The notes: a model not told the origin generated them from the sequence alone. DNA of 20,785 nucleotides from Rhizophagus sp. LPA8_4_AMF (GCA_021464525.1 JADRCO010001267.1:1-20785); one strand, 5' to 3'. Positions 9,791 through 18,889 are shown, counted from the stretch's first letter. A program made the numbers and translations.

Positions 9791-10165
9791 TAATGGGGGA
9801 ATCGCTGGAAGTCTTGAAAAAATCCATTCCAAGGGAAAATTCACGGAAATCTTCACGGGGGAACTTACTTGTCGAAGACAAAAAGATATCTATGGATCTT
9901 TTTATAATACCAAATGTTTTAGCTAATGAAGCAGTTTGTAGACTTTGTGATATGCTTTAATCTATTAAAAAAAGAAAATCCTTGTAAAGTTAAAATAGGA
10001 TAATTTTAAATTTGTCACTATGGATGTAATATGAAATGTTGATAATAATTCTGGCCGGCACTATAAATTTGATCAGTTTATTTATTTGTTGTGTACTTGA
10101 TCTAAAGCTAATATTAATTACTCATTTGCTTAAGGGAATTGCCTTTAAGATCAAAAATCAGCTAC

Positions 10166-10280
10166 CTGATTAATGTAAGAACTTGAAATGTGTTGTGAAC
10201 CATCGAGACGTTCTAAAGCAATATTCATTGGTCCAGCTCTTGTACACCATCATCTCAAATCCATCTAGGTCCATCCATCC
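10166..10280 (-). pseudogene. Kinase N-lobe exon fragment (minus strand)
   Basis: On the minus strand the segment reads RAGPMNIALERLDG then SQHISSSYINQ and ends at a GT donor (CAG then GTAGCTG) at 10166. It is the inverted paralogue of 9131-9189 and stops at the same splice position. The usual Lys of the VALK motif is Glu here (IALE). Further upstream DNA still resembles the KWHF...KSWDIA region, but in broken frames. The next exon is absent: the sequence beyond the donor runs into the plus-strand kinase relic. It is an orphan exon. Confidence 0.7.
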
Positions 10281-10285
10281 AAAGA

Positions 10286-11345
10286 GACTATCAGTTAGGT
10301 GAATTGCTTACTTCCTTCCATTTTTTTATGCAGCTTATAAGAATATCTATCTACATTTTCAATAAATATGTTGATGAGTGAAAGGCTTAATAAATTTTTA
10401 TTCAAATTTGATAGATAGTGTCTTACGTTTTATTACAAACTGAAAAACTTGTTATAATACTATATAAACTATTTAATATATTTGACAGCGGTTATTCTTA
10501 AGTATGCATATTTTACTAAAGGAAATCATAAATCATATCCATCATCTTAATGGGGAATTAAAGTAAGATTATGTTATAGGTGGTAATATCTTTAATATCT
10601 TAAAATAAAATCGACATTGTAATGGATAGAACAAGAAAATCGGGAGAAAATACATACAATAGTAATACAAGATTTTGAAAATACAATTTTCATAGGTTAA
10701 AATAGAAATATCTTAAAATGAATCGGTGTAGTATAATGGATGAAATAAGAAAAATCAGGGAAAGAAAGATACATACAGTAGCATTAACTACATTTACTTA
10801 TTCTTTTTTCTTAATTGACTATAACGATAATTTTATAAAGTTAATGAAAAGAACATCCATTAAAAAATTGGGCAATTAACAAAGCATTTGTACTTTGTTG
10901 AGGAAGGTTCGTGATAAGCCTCAATGTATTTCTATTATTAATAGGTATGTTAAGTCGAATATGTTTTCTTATGATTCTTTGCCTTCTTAGTTGTTTTTGT
11001 CTTTTCTGAAAAGGCATTTTCATTTGTATAATATATAAATATATAAAATAATAAACAGTACGTTTGAGATAAAAAAGAAGAAACAAAAAATACGACGTAC
11101 TGTATTTATATAATATTTAAGTGTTCATTTACGGCACCGACCGATATAAACATCTTCTTTGTTTATATTGCACAAAAAAAAAGCACCCCATTAATCCCTT
11201 CATCTTTTTCAGAAATATACAAAAATGGGTCACCCGTAAAAACTTGTCTCAATAGACAACGGAACGCGTGATTAAAGAAAATATCAAATAATCAGAGTGT
11301 GATATACTGCAATCGAATATAAATAATTGATTAATTATAACGTAA
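10286..11345. repeat. Copy B of the three-copy segment
   Basis: It aligns with copy A from the CAGTTAGGTGAA start to GATATACTGCAATCGAATATAAA near 11325. It contains an intact copy of the 58-codon ORF. A local tandem duplication of about 90 bases with offset about 113 (near 10594 and 10707; shared words AATATCTTAAAAT, ATGGAT, ACATACA) is private to B. The distal part seems to resume at about 12490-12620 (TAATATGATAGATTCAA, TTCTGTAGAG, GCAAATACCAT), matching copy C at 18505-18603, which implies about 1.1 kb inserted between. Confidence 0.7.
10841..11017 (-). CDS. Conserved 58-residue basic small ORF, copy B
   Basis: This is the same frame and length as the ORF at 2155-2331. It starts MPFQKRQKQLRRQRIIRK and ends AQFFNGCSFH before TAA. 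I take the ATG at 11015-11017 because homology with copy A begins there; in-frame ATGs at 11021 and further up to 11086 would add an AT-rich hydrophobic extension not shared by copy A. Forty-six of 58 residues match copy A, with no indel. The Arg/Lys/Gln-rich start is the best-conserved part: 16 of its first 17 residues are identical. Product unknown; expression unproven. Confidence 0.45.
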   Translation of the reverse strand: MPFQKRQKQLRRQRIIRKHIRLNIPINNRNTLRLITNLPQQSTNALLIAQFFNGCSFH

Positions 11346-12489
11346 TCATTTTATTTTAGTATCATATTTACTGTAAACTTGAAAAAAAAAAATTAAAATA
11401 ATAATAATAAAATAAAGAAAAGTCTTTTTTGTATCCCAAAAGGTATTTCTATGAACCTAATATATCTTTTTTTTTAGAATATTGGGTCTGGCTCACAATC
11501 ATTTCATCAAACAATTATTTTGCCGACAAACGTTTCACAATCATTTCGCCGACTACCGATAGTTATTTCACCTTGTCGGTAAGATGATCGTTGGCAAAAC
11601 ATAATGACCCTGTCGGTGAAACGGCTTGTCGGAGAGATAATCGGTGAAATGGCGACAAATTATAATATTATTATTATGCAGCCAAATAGGATTTAAACAT
11701 ACTGATATTTTTTATATTAAGGTACAAATAACATAATGTTAACTTATCAAAGAAATACGTAGTCAGCGCAGTAATTACTTTATTATATATACTTTCTATA
11801 CATGATATGCATAAATATTTAATTTAGAGCATGATAATGCTCATAATGCTCAAATTACATGTATGGAAGATTTCGGTTAAAATAATAATACTGATAAGAA
11901 GGAAAAAATTTTAAGTAGGGAAATAGTTTATTACTCGCTGAAACAACAATAAAAGCGAAATTCAATTACTAATTGTATGATTCCAGATTTTTCTATTGTT
12001 TTAATTATTAGTGAATTTGTTTAAAATTTGGTTTTCTCCTCTTAAGGTGTTTGTGCAAAAAAAATTTTCTTAATACACGTACTTAAAATTGCTTTCGTTT
12101 AATCAAATATCAGATATATAATTTTTTATTCATGTAAATTTGTCCTTATGTTAATTTATAATTATACTAATGGAAACAAATAATGATCAGTCATATAAGA
12201 ATTTTACATAAAGACTTTTAGTCTTCAGTAGGAGCGAACTGTGTTCCTAAATGTATTATTTTTCATAATTAGAATTTTATTTAATTAATCCTTATTGTGA
12301 TATTTTCCTGTGAATATTTTATTGTTTTTAAAATGTTTTTAATGACTAATTTTGGATAGAAAATTCTATAAACGACATTCATAATAGTTCTAAGAGTTCT
12401 ATTAAGCAAAAATAGGACAATTGACCTAATCCGCTAATTTATTTTATGATTTAAAAATTACATGCAGTATTTTCGGAGTTAAAGCAGTT
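11346..12489. other. Sequence interrupting copy B, AT-rich, no genes seen
   Basis: Between the two blocks of copy B that match copy C there is about 1.1 kb with no coding frame. It contains one GC-richer inverted-repeat cluster (11500-11650). The remainder is AT-rich and shows nothing I can name. Confidence 0.4.
11500..11650. repeat. Inverted-repeat element built of GCCGACAA / TTGTCGG words
   Basis: The left half has CATTTCATC, ATTATTTTGCCGACAA and CGTTTCAC; the right half has the complements GGTGAAACGGCTTGTCGG, GATAAT and GGTGAAATG in mirrored order. Additional CGCCGAC and TTGTCGGT words lie between. It looks like a decayed palindromic MITE. No target duplication was identified. Confidence 0.5.
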
Positions 12490-12620
12490 CATTTGAATGT
12501 AAATGTAAAATAAATATTACTAATATGATAGATTCAATTTTAAAAATATAAAAATATTTGTTATATAATAAAGATATTCTGTAGAGAAAGTAGCGCTCTT
12601 AATTGCAAATACCATTATGA

Positions 12621-14800
12621 AACAAAATGAAGCACCGTACCGATCAAAATTTTGGGACCGAATGAACGTAGTACTTAATTATCAAATGCGAAAAATATGA
12701 CATTCAGTTGCTTTTTATAATTGATCGTTTCGGCTGGATAGATTGACGGGTTTTCGTTTAAAAAAGAAAAAGAGAAAGAAAGAAAAAAAGATTGTGGGGA
12801 ATAATAAAAAATCGACATGTTACTTTTATATTGCATTTTGTACAATAACACTATGTTCTACTAAATCTTTCACAACTGCTCGGATTTTACGACCATGATT
12901 ACAAATCTGTAACTCTTAAGAACTGATATATTTATTGGTTATTAGATATTTCAGATATAATAATTTTATGTTTCATCTTTTTATTTTTGATCCCTTTTAG
13001 TTTGTAAAAATGAAAGAAAAAAGGAAAAGGCTTTTTTTTTTATTCATTTATCAACACATCAAACTTATTTGTTTCATTCCCGTTTACGAATTACGACTGA
13101 GCGATTTTTTTTCGTTTAATTTATAATTATTGGGTTGTGATCATATGAACTTGTTTTTTAAATATCAATTAATGGTTAGCATATAGGTAGAGTTGGTCTT
13201 GTGTAACTATAATTAAATATAGCCAAAAAAGTAGATTATACAATGGAAGGTTATCAAAGTTTTATCTATTTACTATAATTATATAAATGGAACCTGATGC
13301 ACCGCTCTTGATGTGATAAAGGCGAATAAAAATAAAGTTCTAAAAAATATTCTTGCCGTATGCAAGAGTATGTAAATTTAATTCAATTCCATCGTTTCAT
13401 AGAAACTGTTTTTCGATTGAGAATCATAATCGTTTGTTAAATGAATACTAAAAATCATGATTTTTTTTTAAAGCAGTTCTTAGATCAGGAAAAGAATTAT
13501 TTCAATAAATAAAAAAAATTTCCGTTTTGAACAACTACATAATTACGTAACAAAAATATTTGTTTTGGTATTTTTCTTGTATAGGATCGGGTAACCATCT
13601 AATAAAAGATTTTTTTTTTTTGTTCACATTTATTTACATAATATAAATAGACATATAATTAATGTATGTAATTAATGTAATATTTTCATTAATGTATAAT
13701 GCGGAAATTTTTTATATTTCACGCATGATTTTATTTAATTTAAATAAAGTTAATTTGGGGATAATTTTTGATCACTTACATGACGATTTAAGAGATAAAT
13801 AAGAAAAATCAGGCTGAGCTGTGTCCTTTTTTTTGATCTGTGATAAAAAAATATGTGACCCTGGAACTAATCAAAGAAAAAACAAGTAACCATTTTAGAA
13901 GTATGTGTCATATAGATTATATATTAAACAAATAAATCCGATTAATTTAATGGATAAAAATATAAATTTATGCGCAATGAACGCATTTATTAAAAGACAA
14001 TTCAATCGGCATTTAGCGGGGAGGGGAGAATATTTACTAAAGAAAGTGTGATTAAAGGTGTCAATTTTGTATCTAATCATTGAAAAAATATTTTGGAAGC
14101 TTCATTAAATTTTCCATTTATATTAATTGCCTATAAACAGCGGTATTTTATGTATGTACAGTATCTTGTCGATCCCCAGCCCAGATGTTTTTTTTACTAA
14201 ACTTAGTTATATCTTTATAAAAAATAATTATCTATTTATCGCAATTTACTATAATTTTCTTTAATTGGCACCGTTCAAAAATAAAACAAAGAAAAAATTT
14301 TTTTTTGCCTATTTAATATCTATCACCTTTTAAAAAAATTTTTTTTTGACTTTGATTTATCAGCAAATTATTTTTTGAAAAAAAAATCCAAAAAAACGCT
14401 CGATACTACTATACAGAAATTCAAATGAGTTCTCTAAAAAAGACTTGTAATTTCACGTTCGCTTAAATATGATTACGTCACTCGAGTTATTTAACAGTAT
14501 ATATTTTTAAAATCTGTCAAAAAGGACAATATTATAATAAAAAAACTATTCATCCTTCTATTTAAAACACTATATTGTACTGTATTATATAATTATTTAT
14601 TGTGTAATAAAAATTTAACTTTATGTTGCGTACCGTTTTCAATTTAGTGCGAACCTGATTGTGTAACCAAAATGAAATCTAGTTTGATTTCCCGATTTCC
14701 TCAATCGCTTCTAATAAATTTTTTTGTCAAGTCTGAAATTTCTCATGATAAACCTTTTACAACAAACTATACACTTGCAAGGTTATAAAGTACGATATTT
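12621..14800. other. AT-rich stretch without recognisable genes
   Basis: Frames such as 13895-14080 on the minus strand are accidental. A purine-rich run lies near 12760-12790. Two A-tract/T-tract junctions lie at about 14293 and 14333. No splice-bounded coding island, RNA gene or clear repeat was found. Confidence 0.5.
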
Positions 14801-14957
14801 ACCAGATAATATTAGAATGCGGCAAATCTTGAACTTCTGGACCTCAAATACGTGTAGATCATTCCTTTTTGGATAATGCCAGTGGCATTACGTAATTCTA
14901 GCCCTGAAGTGACGTAGCGCTAATAGTAAATGAGTGGCGATCTGAATACCAGATAAT
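14801..14957. repeat. GC-richer 137 bp insert between exact 10-base direct repeats
   Basis: ACCAGATAAT occurs at 14801-14810 and 14948-14957, flanking a GC-richer segment that contains a perfect 17-base palindrome, TAATGCCAGTGGCATTA (14874-14890). The direct repeats could be a target duplication of a small element, but terminal inverted repeats are not convincing. Confidence 0.3.
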
Positions 14958-15304
14958 TAATAATTCGGAATGAATTCTATTACAATAATCAAGTTATTGA
15001 TGTGGACTCTCCGTTTTCAAAGTTTTTGCAATATTTCGTTACGTTCATATTATTGGATGTTGCTAATTTTATTTAATGAAGCAGATTGTAAACTTTTATA
15101 TTTATTAAAAAAAAATGAGAATATGTTATAATGCGTTTATTGTCATTAGGATATATACTGTATCTTCACTGTTTTATTAATTTCTGTACGATGACTTATC
15201 CTCCATACGGTATATTATATTGTAAATTATAAAAATCCATTCTTAAAATTTATTCATATGCGGGTTTAACGATATCGCTTAATTTGTGGTATTATTTTAT
15301 TTAT

Positions 15305-15465
15305 TAATTGCTAAAAATAAGCAACGCCAGTGGCTCATTCTGTAGTAAAATAATCTGTCAGTATTCATTGGATAACTTTATATATCTTCATGAAAGAGGA
15401 CATTAAGTTTTTATTATTTGTTAGGGTACCTTTAAACTAATGTATGAAAGAAAATTTTCTTATTG
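15305..15465 (+). repeat. Paralogue of 20153-20321 (unoccupied copy)
   Basis: TTAATTGCTAAAA, GCCAGTGGCTCATT, AGTAAAATAA, CTGTCAGTATT, CTTCATG and ATGTATGAAAGAAAA occur in the same order at 20151-20321. Here the sequence runs without the Tc1-like element that precedes it in the other copy, and continues past TTCTTATTG into TTAATCCGATAC, where the other copy switches to CCCTATAAAA. Confidence 0.6.
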
Positions 15466-15620
15466 ATTATTAATCCGATACACTCAACTAAGTAATTCCT
15501 AAACTTGTGGCAGAATTGATAAGGATCGATTCAATGATAGTTTCTGCTCAGCTTTTTGATGGAATTCTTGTATAAATAGATGCACCCACTTTTTGTGGGA
15601 GCGGTTTTAGGGGTGATGCA

Positions 15621-15813
15621 CTTGAAAAAACCAAGTCCCTGAGATAAATATAAACTCGTCAATCATGTGGTCGGGACACTTCAACATCACAAACCGCGTC
15701 CACGAAACGGAGATTCTAGATAGAGTTAGGATTCGAGCAGGGCCAATGAAATGTTCAATTGCTTTGAAACGTCTTGCTAGTTTACTAAACGGTTCGACAT
15801 ATACATTAGTCAT
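15621..15813 (+). pseudogene. Kinase N-lobe exon fragment (plus strand)
   Basis: A plus-strand frame is open across this stretch and reads ILDRVRIRAGPMKCS then IALKRLASLLNGSTY, ending next to a GT donor (CAT then GTAAAT) at 15814. RAGPM..IALKRL matches the same part of the other kinase fragments (RAGPMNIALERL near 10230; VALKHL near 16680), with the strand 3 Lys kept. Upstream at about 15590-15640 the DNA could encode GSGFRG, perhaps a degraded glycine loop, in another frame. No second exon follows before the BTB relic, so this is an orphan exon. The minus-strand frame at 15607-15822 is its shadow. Confidence 0.6.
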
Positions 15814-15972
15814 GTAAATCATAGTTATGGAAATTAAATTTGCGTTTTATTTATGAAAATAACAAAAAATTGTTAGTTACGGTATTAACTGGAGTTAAAT
15901 ATCTCGAAAAAAGAAAGTAAAAACTTACTTTCATTATACAGTAATAATGTGTTAATATCTCTTTGGGATGTA

Positions 15973-16181
15973 CTTTTAGATAATTTGGAAATCATCTTCC
16001 ATCTTTTCTCCTCGGCCAGAGTTCTGAAAATCTTTGAAGAATTACAAATTAAAATAATCCATTCTCCTAATGTTTTATATATACGGTGGAACGATAATAT
16101 TAAATAAGCAACAAGGAAATGATCTTTTTGAAATATTAGCAGCAGCTGACCAATTTCTTATCTAGCTACAGGAATATCCAT
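15973..16181 (+). pseudogene. BTB/POZ-domain fragment
   Basis: Two adjoining frames read as the middle and end of a BTB fold: EIIFHLFSSAR (compare the family's KIFKAHSVILRAR) and then, in a shifted frame, IYGGTIILNKQQGND followed by LFEILAAADQFLI before TAG at 16163-16165, with LQEY after it. IYGGTI and ILAAAD are hallmark positions of fungal BTB (often BTB-TLDc) proteins, which in that group act as substrate adaptors or signalling scaffolds. The region between the two pieces is shortened, and the frame change and stop show decay. Neither the N-terminus nor a TLDc or Kelch partner is visible. Confidence 0.6.
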
Positions 16182-16189
16182 AATAACAC

Positions 16190-16613
16190 GAAATGCTATA
16201 GTACATCAGCAGAAGCAGTATTATACTGTAATTTTCCCAAAACTTTCGGTGCAATATATAGTTGGTCTCATAAGTGTCTCATATCTGCATTATCATAGTA
16301 ATTCACTTATGTAAGGATAGTGTAACGATTCCATTTATTCAAAACTTCTGAAAAAATACTGAAATTTATCTTTATTATACTAAAAAAGTATACCAATATC
16401 ACAATATGCTTCCATTATAGTCATATGGTCCATATAGACCTATATCACGGAAATTATCTATTACAGAAATTACGGATAAAATGTTTTACAGGAATTACGA
16501 ACATACCTGGATGTTAGAACTTTTGTAGTTCTAAATGTTCCATGCTTCCAGCTAAGGCAGTAGCGTTATAAAATCACGTGTTAAAATTTGGCTGGAACTA
16601 TAAATTTGGCCGG
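16190..16613. other. Spacer between BTB relic and kinase fragment
   Basis: There is no supported gene. A perfect hairpin with 8-base arms (TTAGAACT / AGTTCTAA) sits at 16514-16534. GGCTGGAACTATAAATTTGGC near 16591 resembles words at 10050 and inside the hAT MITE (8640-8690, 8930-8960), probably a shared decayed repeat. Confidence 0.4.
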
Positions 16614-16745
16614 AGTTACCGAAAAGTAATCGCATGATTTAATGTAAAAGCTCGAAATGTTTTGTAAATTATCGAGATGCTTTAAAGCAACATTTATTGG
16701 CCAGCTCGAATCCATACTTTCGCACCATCTTTTCAAATTATAGCA
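16614..16745 (-). pseudogene. Kinase N-lobe exon fragment (minus strand, downstream of the main relic)
   Basis: The minus strand reads VALKHLDNLQNISSFYIKS near 16620-16690, with the strand 3 Lys present. Just upstream, GGATTCGAGCTGGCC corresponds to the RAGP turn, in a different frame. It lies after, not before, the catalytic part at 16801-17296 on the same strand, so it belongs to a second kinase copy, or order was scrambled by rearrangement. A possible donor (TTTCG then GTAACT) leads into repeat-like sequence with no second exon. Confidence 0.65.
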
Positions 16746-16800
16746 AGTAAACACAAGTACAAATATTTTTATTTCCTGATGTCCAATAGAAGAAGTTTTC

Positions 16801-17396
16801 TTTTATGGCATTAGTTTCGCATTAGGCGTATCATCAGAAATTTCAAATCTTTTACTATCACAAACATCCTTTACCAAATTAATATCATGTGCTCTATTAT
16901 ACCAGGGTCTTTTTCCAGTTGCAAGAGTATTCATAATTATACCAAGTGAATATATATATATCAGAAGTAGTATTATAATTATCGCCACGTAAAACTTCTG
17001 GCGCAACATATGGTAAAACCCCATATTTTTGAATTGAACCATTATTTATATCATTATCACATGGTCCATGAAGACTCACGTCAGCAATACTAGCATCCGT
17101 GAAGGTTTCCGTGAATTTTTCCCCCCAGAATGGATTCTTACAACCATAATATATCGATCGTATCTCTCAAAGAAAGCATTCCGTTGTGATGATCAAGATA
17201 TTGATAAAAGTTACCGTTTTCGTAATATTTAACATCATAAGATTTTGGATCTTTTGTAATTCGAAATGTTTGCAAACATTCGTGATATATTTTATCCTAT
17301 AAAAAAAGGAGATATAAATGAAAATAAATTCATGCCATTATTTCCATTTCAGAAATTATGATTATTTCTCGAAATTTTTGTGAGTTATCGAGACAT
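16801..17396 (-). pseudogene. Protein-kinase-like relic (longest in the window)
   Basis: Reading the minus strand downward: a remnant of exon 1 (LDNSQKF, 17338-17396); an intron ending CTTTTTTTATAG; exon 2 from 17296 with DKIYHECLQTFRITKDP, YYENGNFYQYLDHH and LSLRDTIDILW; then a degraded loop IHGNLHG joined directly to DASIADVSLHGPCDND. The activation segment is well kept as YGVLPYVAPEVLRGDNYN and TTSDIY; after a frame change come SLGIIMNTLATGKRPWY and NRAHDINLVKDVC, ending at TAA (DTPNAKLMP). HRD is HGN, DFG is DVS, and the loop Asn region is deleted. The APE motif is intact. The C-terminal third is lost. The relatives look like pseudokinases even before decay. Confidence 0.85.
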
Positions 17397-18603
17397 TACA
17401 TTTTATTCGCAAACTGAAAAACTTGTTATAATTCTATATAAACTATTTTAATATATTTAACAGCGGTTATTCTTAAGTCTAAAGGAAATCATAAATCATA
17501 TATCCATCATCTTAATGGAAACTGAAGTTAAAATACTATTAAAGTGAGACTATATTATAGAAAAAATGGTCATATCTTAAAATGAATCTGTGTTACTATA
17601 TAATGAATGGAATAAGAAATTCAGATGTTTATTTTTTTAATAGGCTATAAGTTGATAAAGTTAATGAAAAAGAAATCCATTTAAAAATTGAGCAATTAAC
17701 TAAACATTCATCATATTTGGTTGAGAAAGGTTCGTGATAAGCCTCGATGTGTTTCCATTATTAATTGATGCGTTAAAGTCGAAAATGTCTTCTTACAATT
17801 CTTTGTCTTAGTAGTTTTTGTCTTTTTTGAGAAGGCATTTTCGTTTGTATAATATATGTATATTAAGGTTTAAGGAGGAGATAAAAAAAAAATAATATAC
17901 GTATATTTAGGGAGGAAGTAAAAAAGATACAAAAAGAAACGATGTATTTATATAATATTATTTTTAAAAACGTTTTACATAATGACTAATAATAGAATTC
18001 AATAAATATATATAATACTTTAAAATAAGATCAGAATATACTGTACTGTATATCATCATAGATGTTAAAATATTTCTTTTGCACATATATTATATTATAT
18101 TACTTTATAGTATATCAGCAGTTTATGTATTTAAAAAAAGAAACCAAAGGAACGCGTTAAAATAAGATATTGCTTAATTGTTTTTTTTTGCGCTTATAAT
18201 TAATTTGATTAATACTATAAATATTATAAATACTCTTAAAAATTTTTGTAAAAGAAAAGAATACATGCTTGGCATCTTCTATCAATTAAACCTTGTTCTT
18301 CATTTGTGTAAGTTTTTACCAACCAATGTAGAGTGCCTTTATCTTTTTGAGATATATGAAAATTTATCTCAGTAGATAACGAAACGGGTGATTGAAGAAT
18401 AAATCCGATTATGATATACTGTAACTAAATATAATGATTCATTATAAAAAATTTTAAATATATACGATTATAAATAGTATATTTACTGTATCCACTTAGG
18501 TACTGCGAAATGTAGATGTAGAACAAATATTAATAATATGATATATTCGATTTTACAGTAAAAATATATTTATTATATTTAGATGTTCTGTAGCAAATAC
18601 CAT
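17395..18603. repeat. Copy C of the three-copy segment
   Basis: It begins abruptly at TTACATTTTATTCGCAAACTG inside the first exon of the kinase relic and lacks the left 140 or so bases of copies A and B. It aligns with A through AAAGTGAGACTATATTATA, the small ORF, GAGGAGATAA, GAATACATGCTTGGC and TATCTCAGTAGATAACGAAACG. Its distal part (18505-18603) matches copy B's detached block at 12490-12620. It ends where the 283 bp palindrome starts. The plus frame at 18178-18375 is accidental. Confidence 0.7.
17661..17838 (-). pseudogene. Broken copy C of the 58-codon small ORF
   Basis: It starts MPSQKRQKLLRQRIVRR at 17836-17838, like copies A and B. One codon of the Arg-rich run is deleted and a single-base insertion after FRL brings a stop at about residue 21. 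The remaining DNA still aligns with copies A and B to the usual end at 17661. This copy gives the neutral comparison for the two intact ones. Confidence 0.55.
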
Positions 18604-18886
18604 CCCTATAAAATAGAATTTCCGGAAAATGTCAACAAAATGTCCGGAAAAATTTCATGTGTCTGGAAAGTGTCCGGAAACGATCACGTTAAGGAACATT
18701 TCCGGACACACAAATTTCGGACATTTTCTTGACACTCCAGAATTTGTTCAGAATTTGTCTGGAATCAAGTGTCCTGAAAATGTTCCAAAACATGATCGTT
18801 TCCGGATATTCTCTGGACGCACCAAAATTTTCCGGACATTTTCCATATTTTTCCGGACAAATTCCAGATTTTCTTTTTTTATAGGG
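18604..18886. mobile_element. 283 bp palindromic element with CCCTATAAAA ends
   Basis: Ends CCCTATAAAA (18604-18613) and TTTTTATAGGG (to 18886) are inverted, and CAT flanks both sides (18601-18603 and 18887-18889), possibly a 3-base target duplication. The two arms of about 135 bases are inverted copies full of GTCCGGAAA words; for example TCCGGAAACGATCA in the left arm mirrors TGATCGTTTCCGGA in the right. The overlapping frames on the two strands (18629-18910 and 18689-18892) resemble each other only because the DNA is palindromic. Non-autonomous; superfamily not assigned. Confidence 0.75.
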
Positions 18887-18889
18887 CAT

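Larger units (their letters stand above)
8549..9905 (+). pseudogene. Protein-kinase-like relic with two insertions (plus strand)
   Basis: Homology runs in order. The strand 2 region SKWHFVKSWDIAQEWT lies at 8549-8596; after an inserted MITE the strand 3 region TNVTLKH follows, ending SSSYINQ at 9189. A GT donor at 9190 and AG at 9481-9482 bound an intron of 293 bp. Exon 2 starts IEAYHKWLQSALLAETFGITKD, loses most of the hinge, and reads LSWR then ILW near 9618. After a second insertion it resumes GIAGSLEKIHSKGK, IHGNLHGG and LLVEDKKISMD in shifting frames to about 9900. The catalytic HRD is HGN. The C-lobe is missing. Several stops and frame changes show it is dead. Confidence 0.8.

Noticed and set aside
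14280-14400. A-tract/T-tract junctions, also at 4178 and 5026
   Set aside because: Common in AT-rich DNA; similarity between these sites is confined to the homopolymers and a few neighbouring bases.
17296-17310. CCTATAAAAAAAGG, resembling the ends of the CCCTATAAAA elements
   Set aside because: It is the polypyrimidine tract and acceptor of the kinase intron on the minus strand; one match of this length is expected by chance here.
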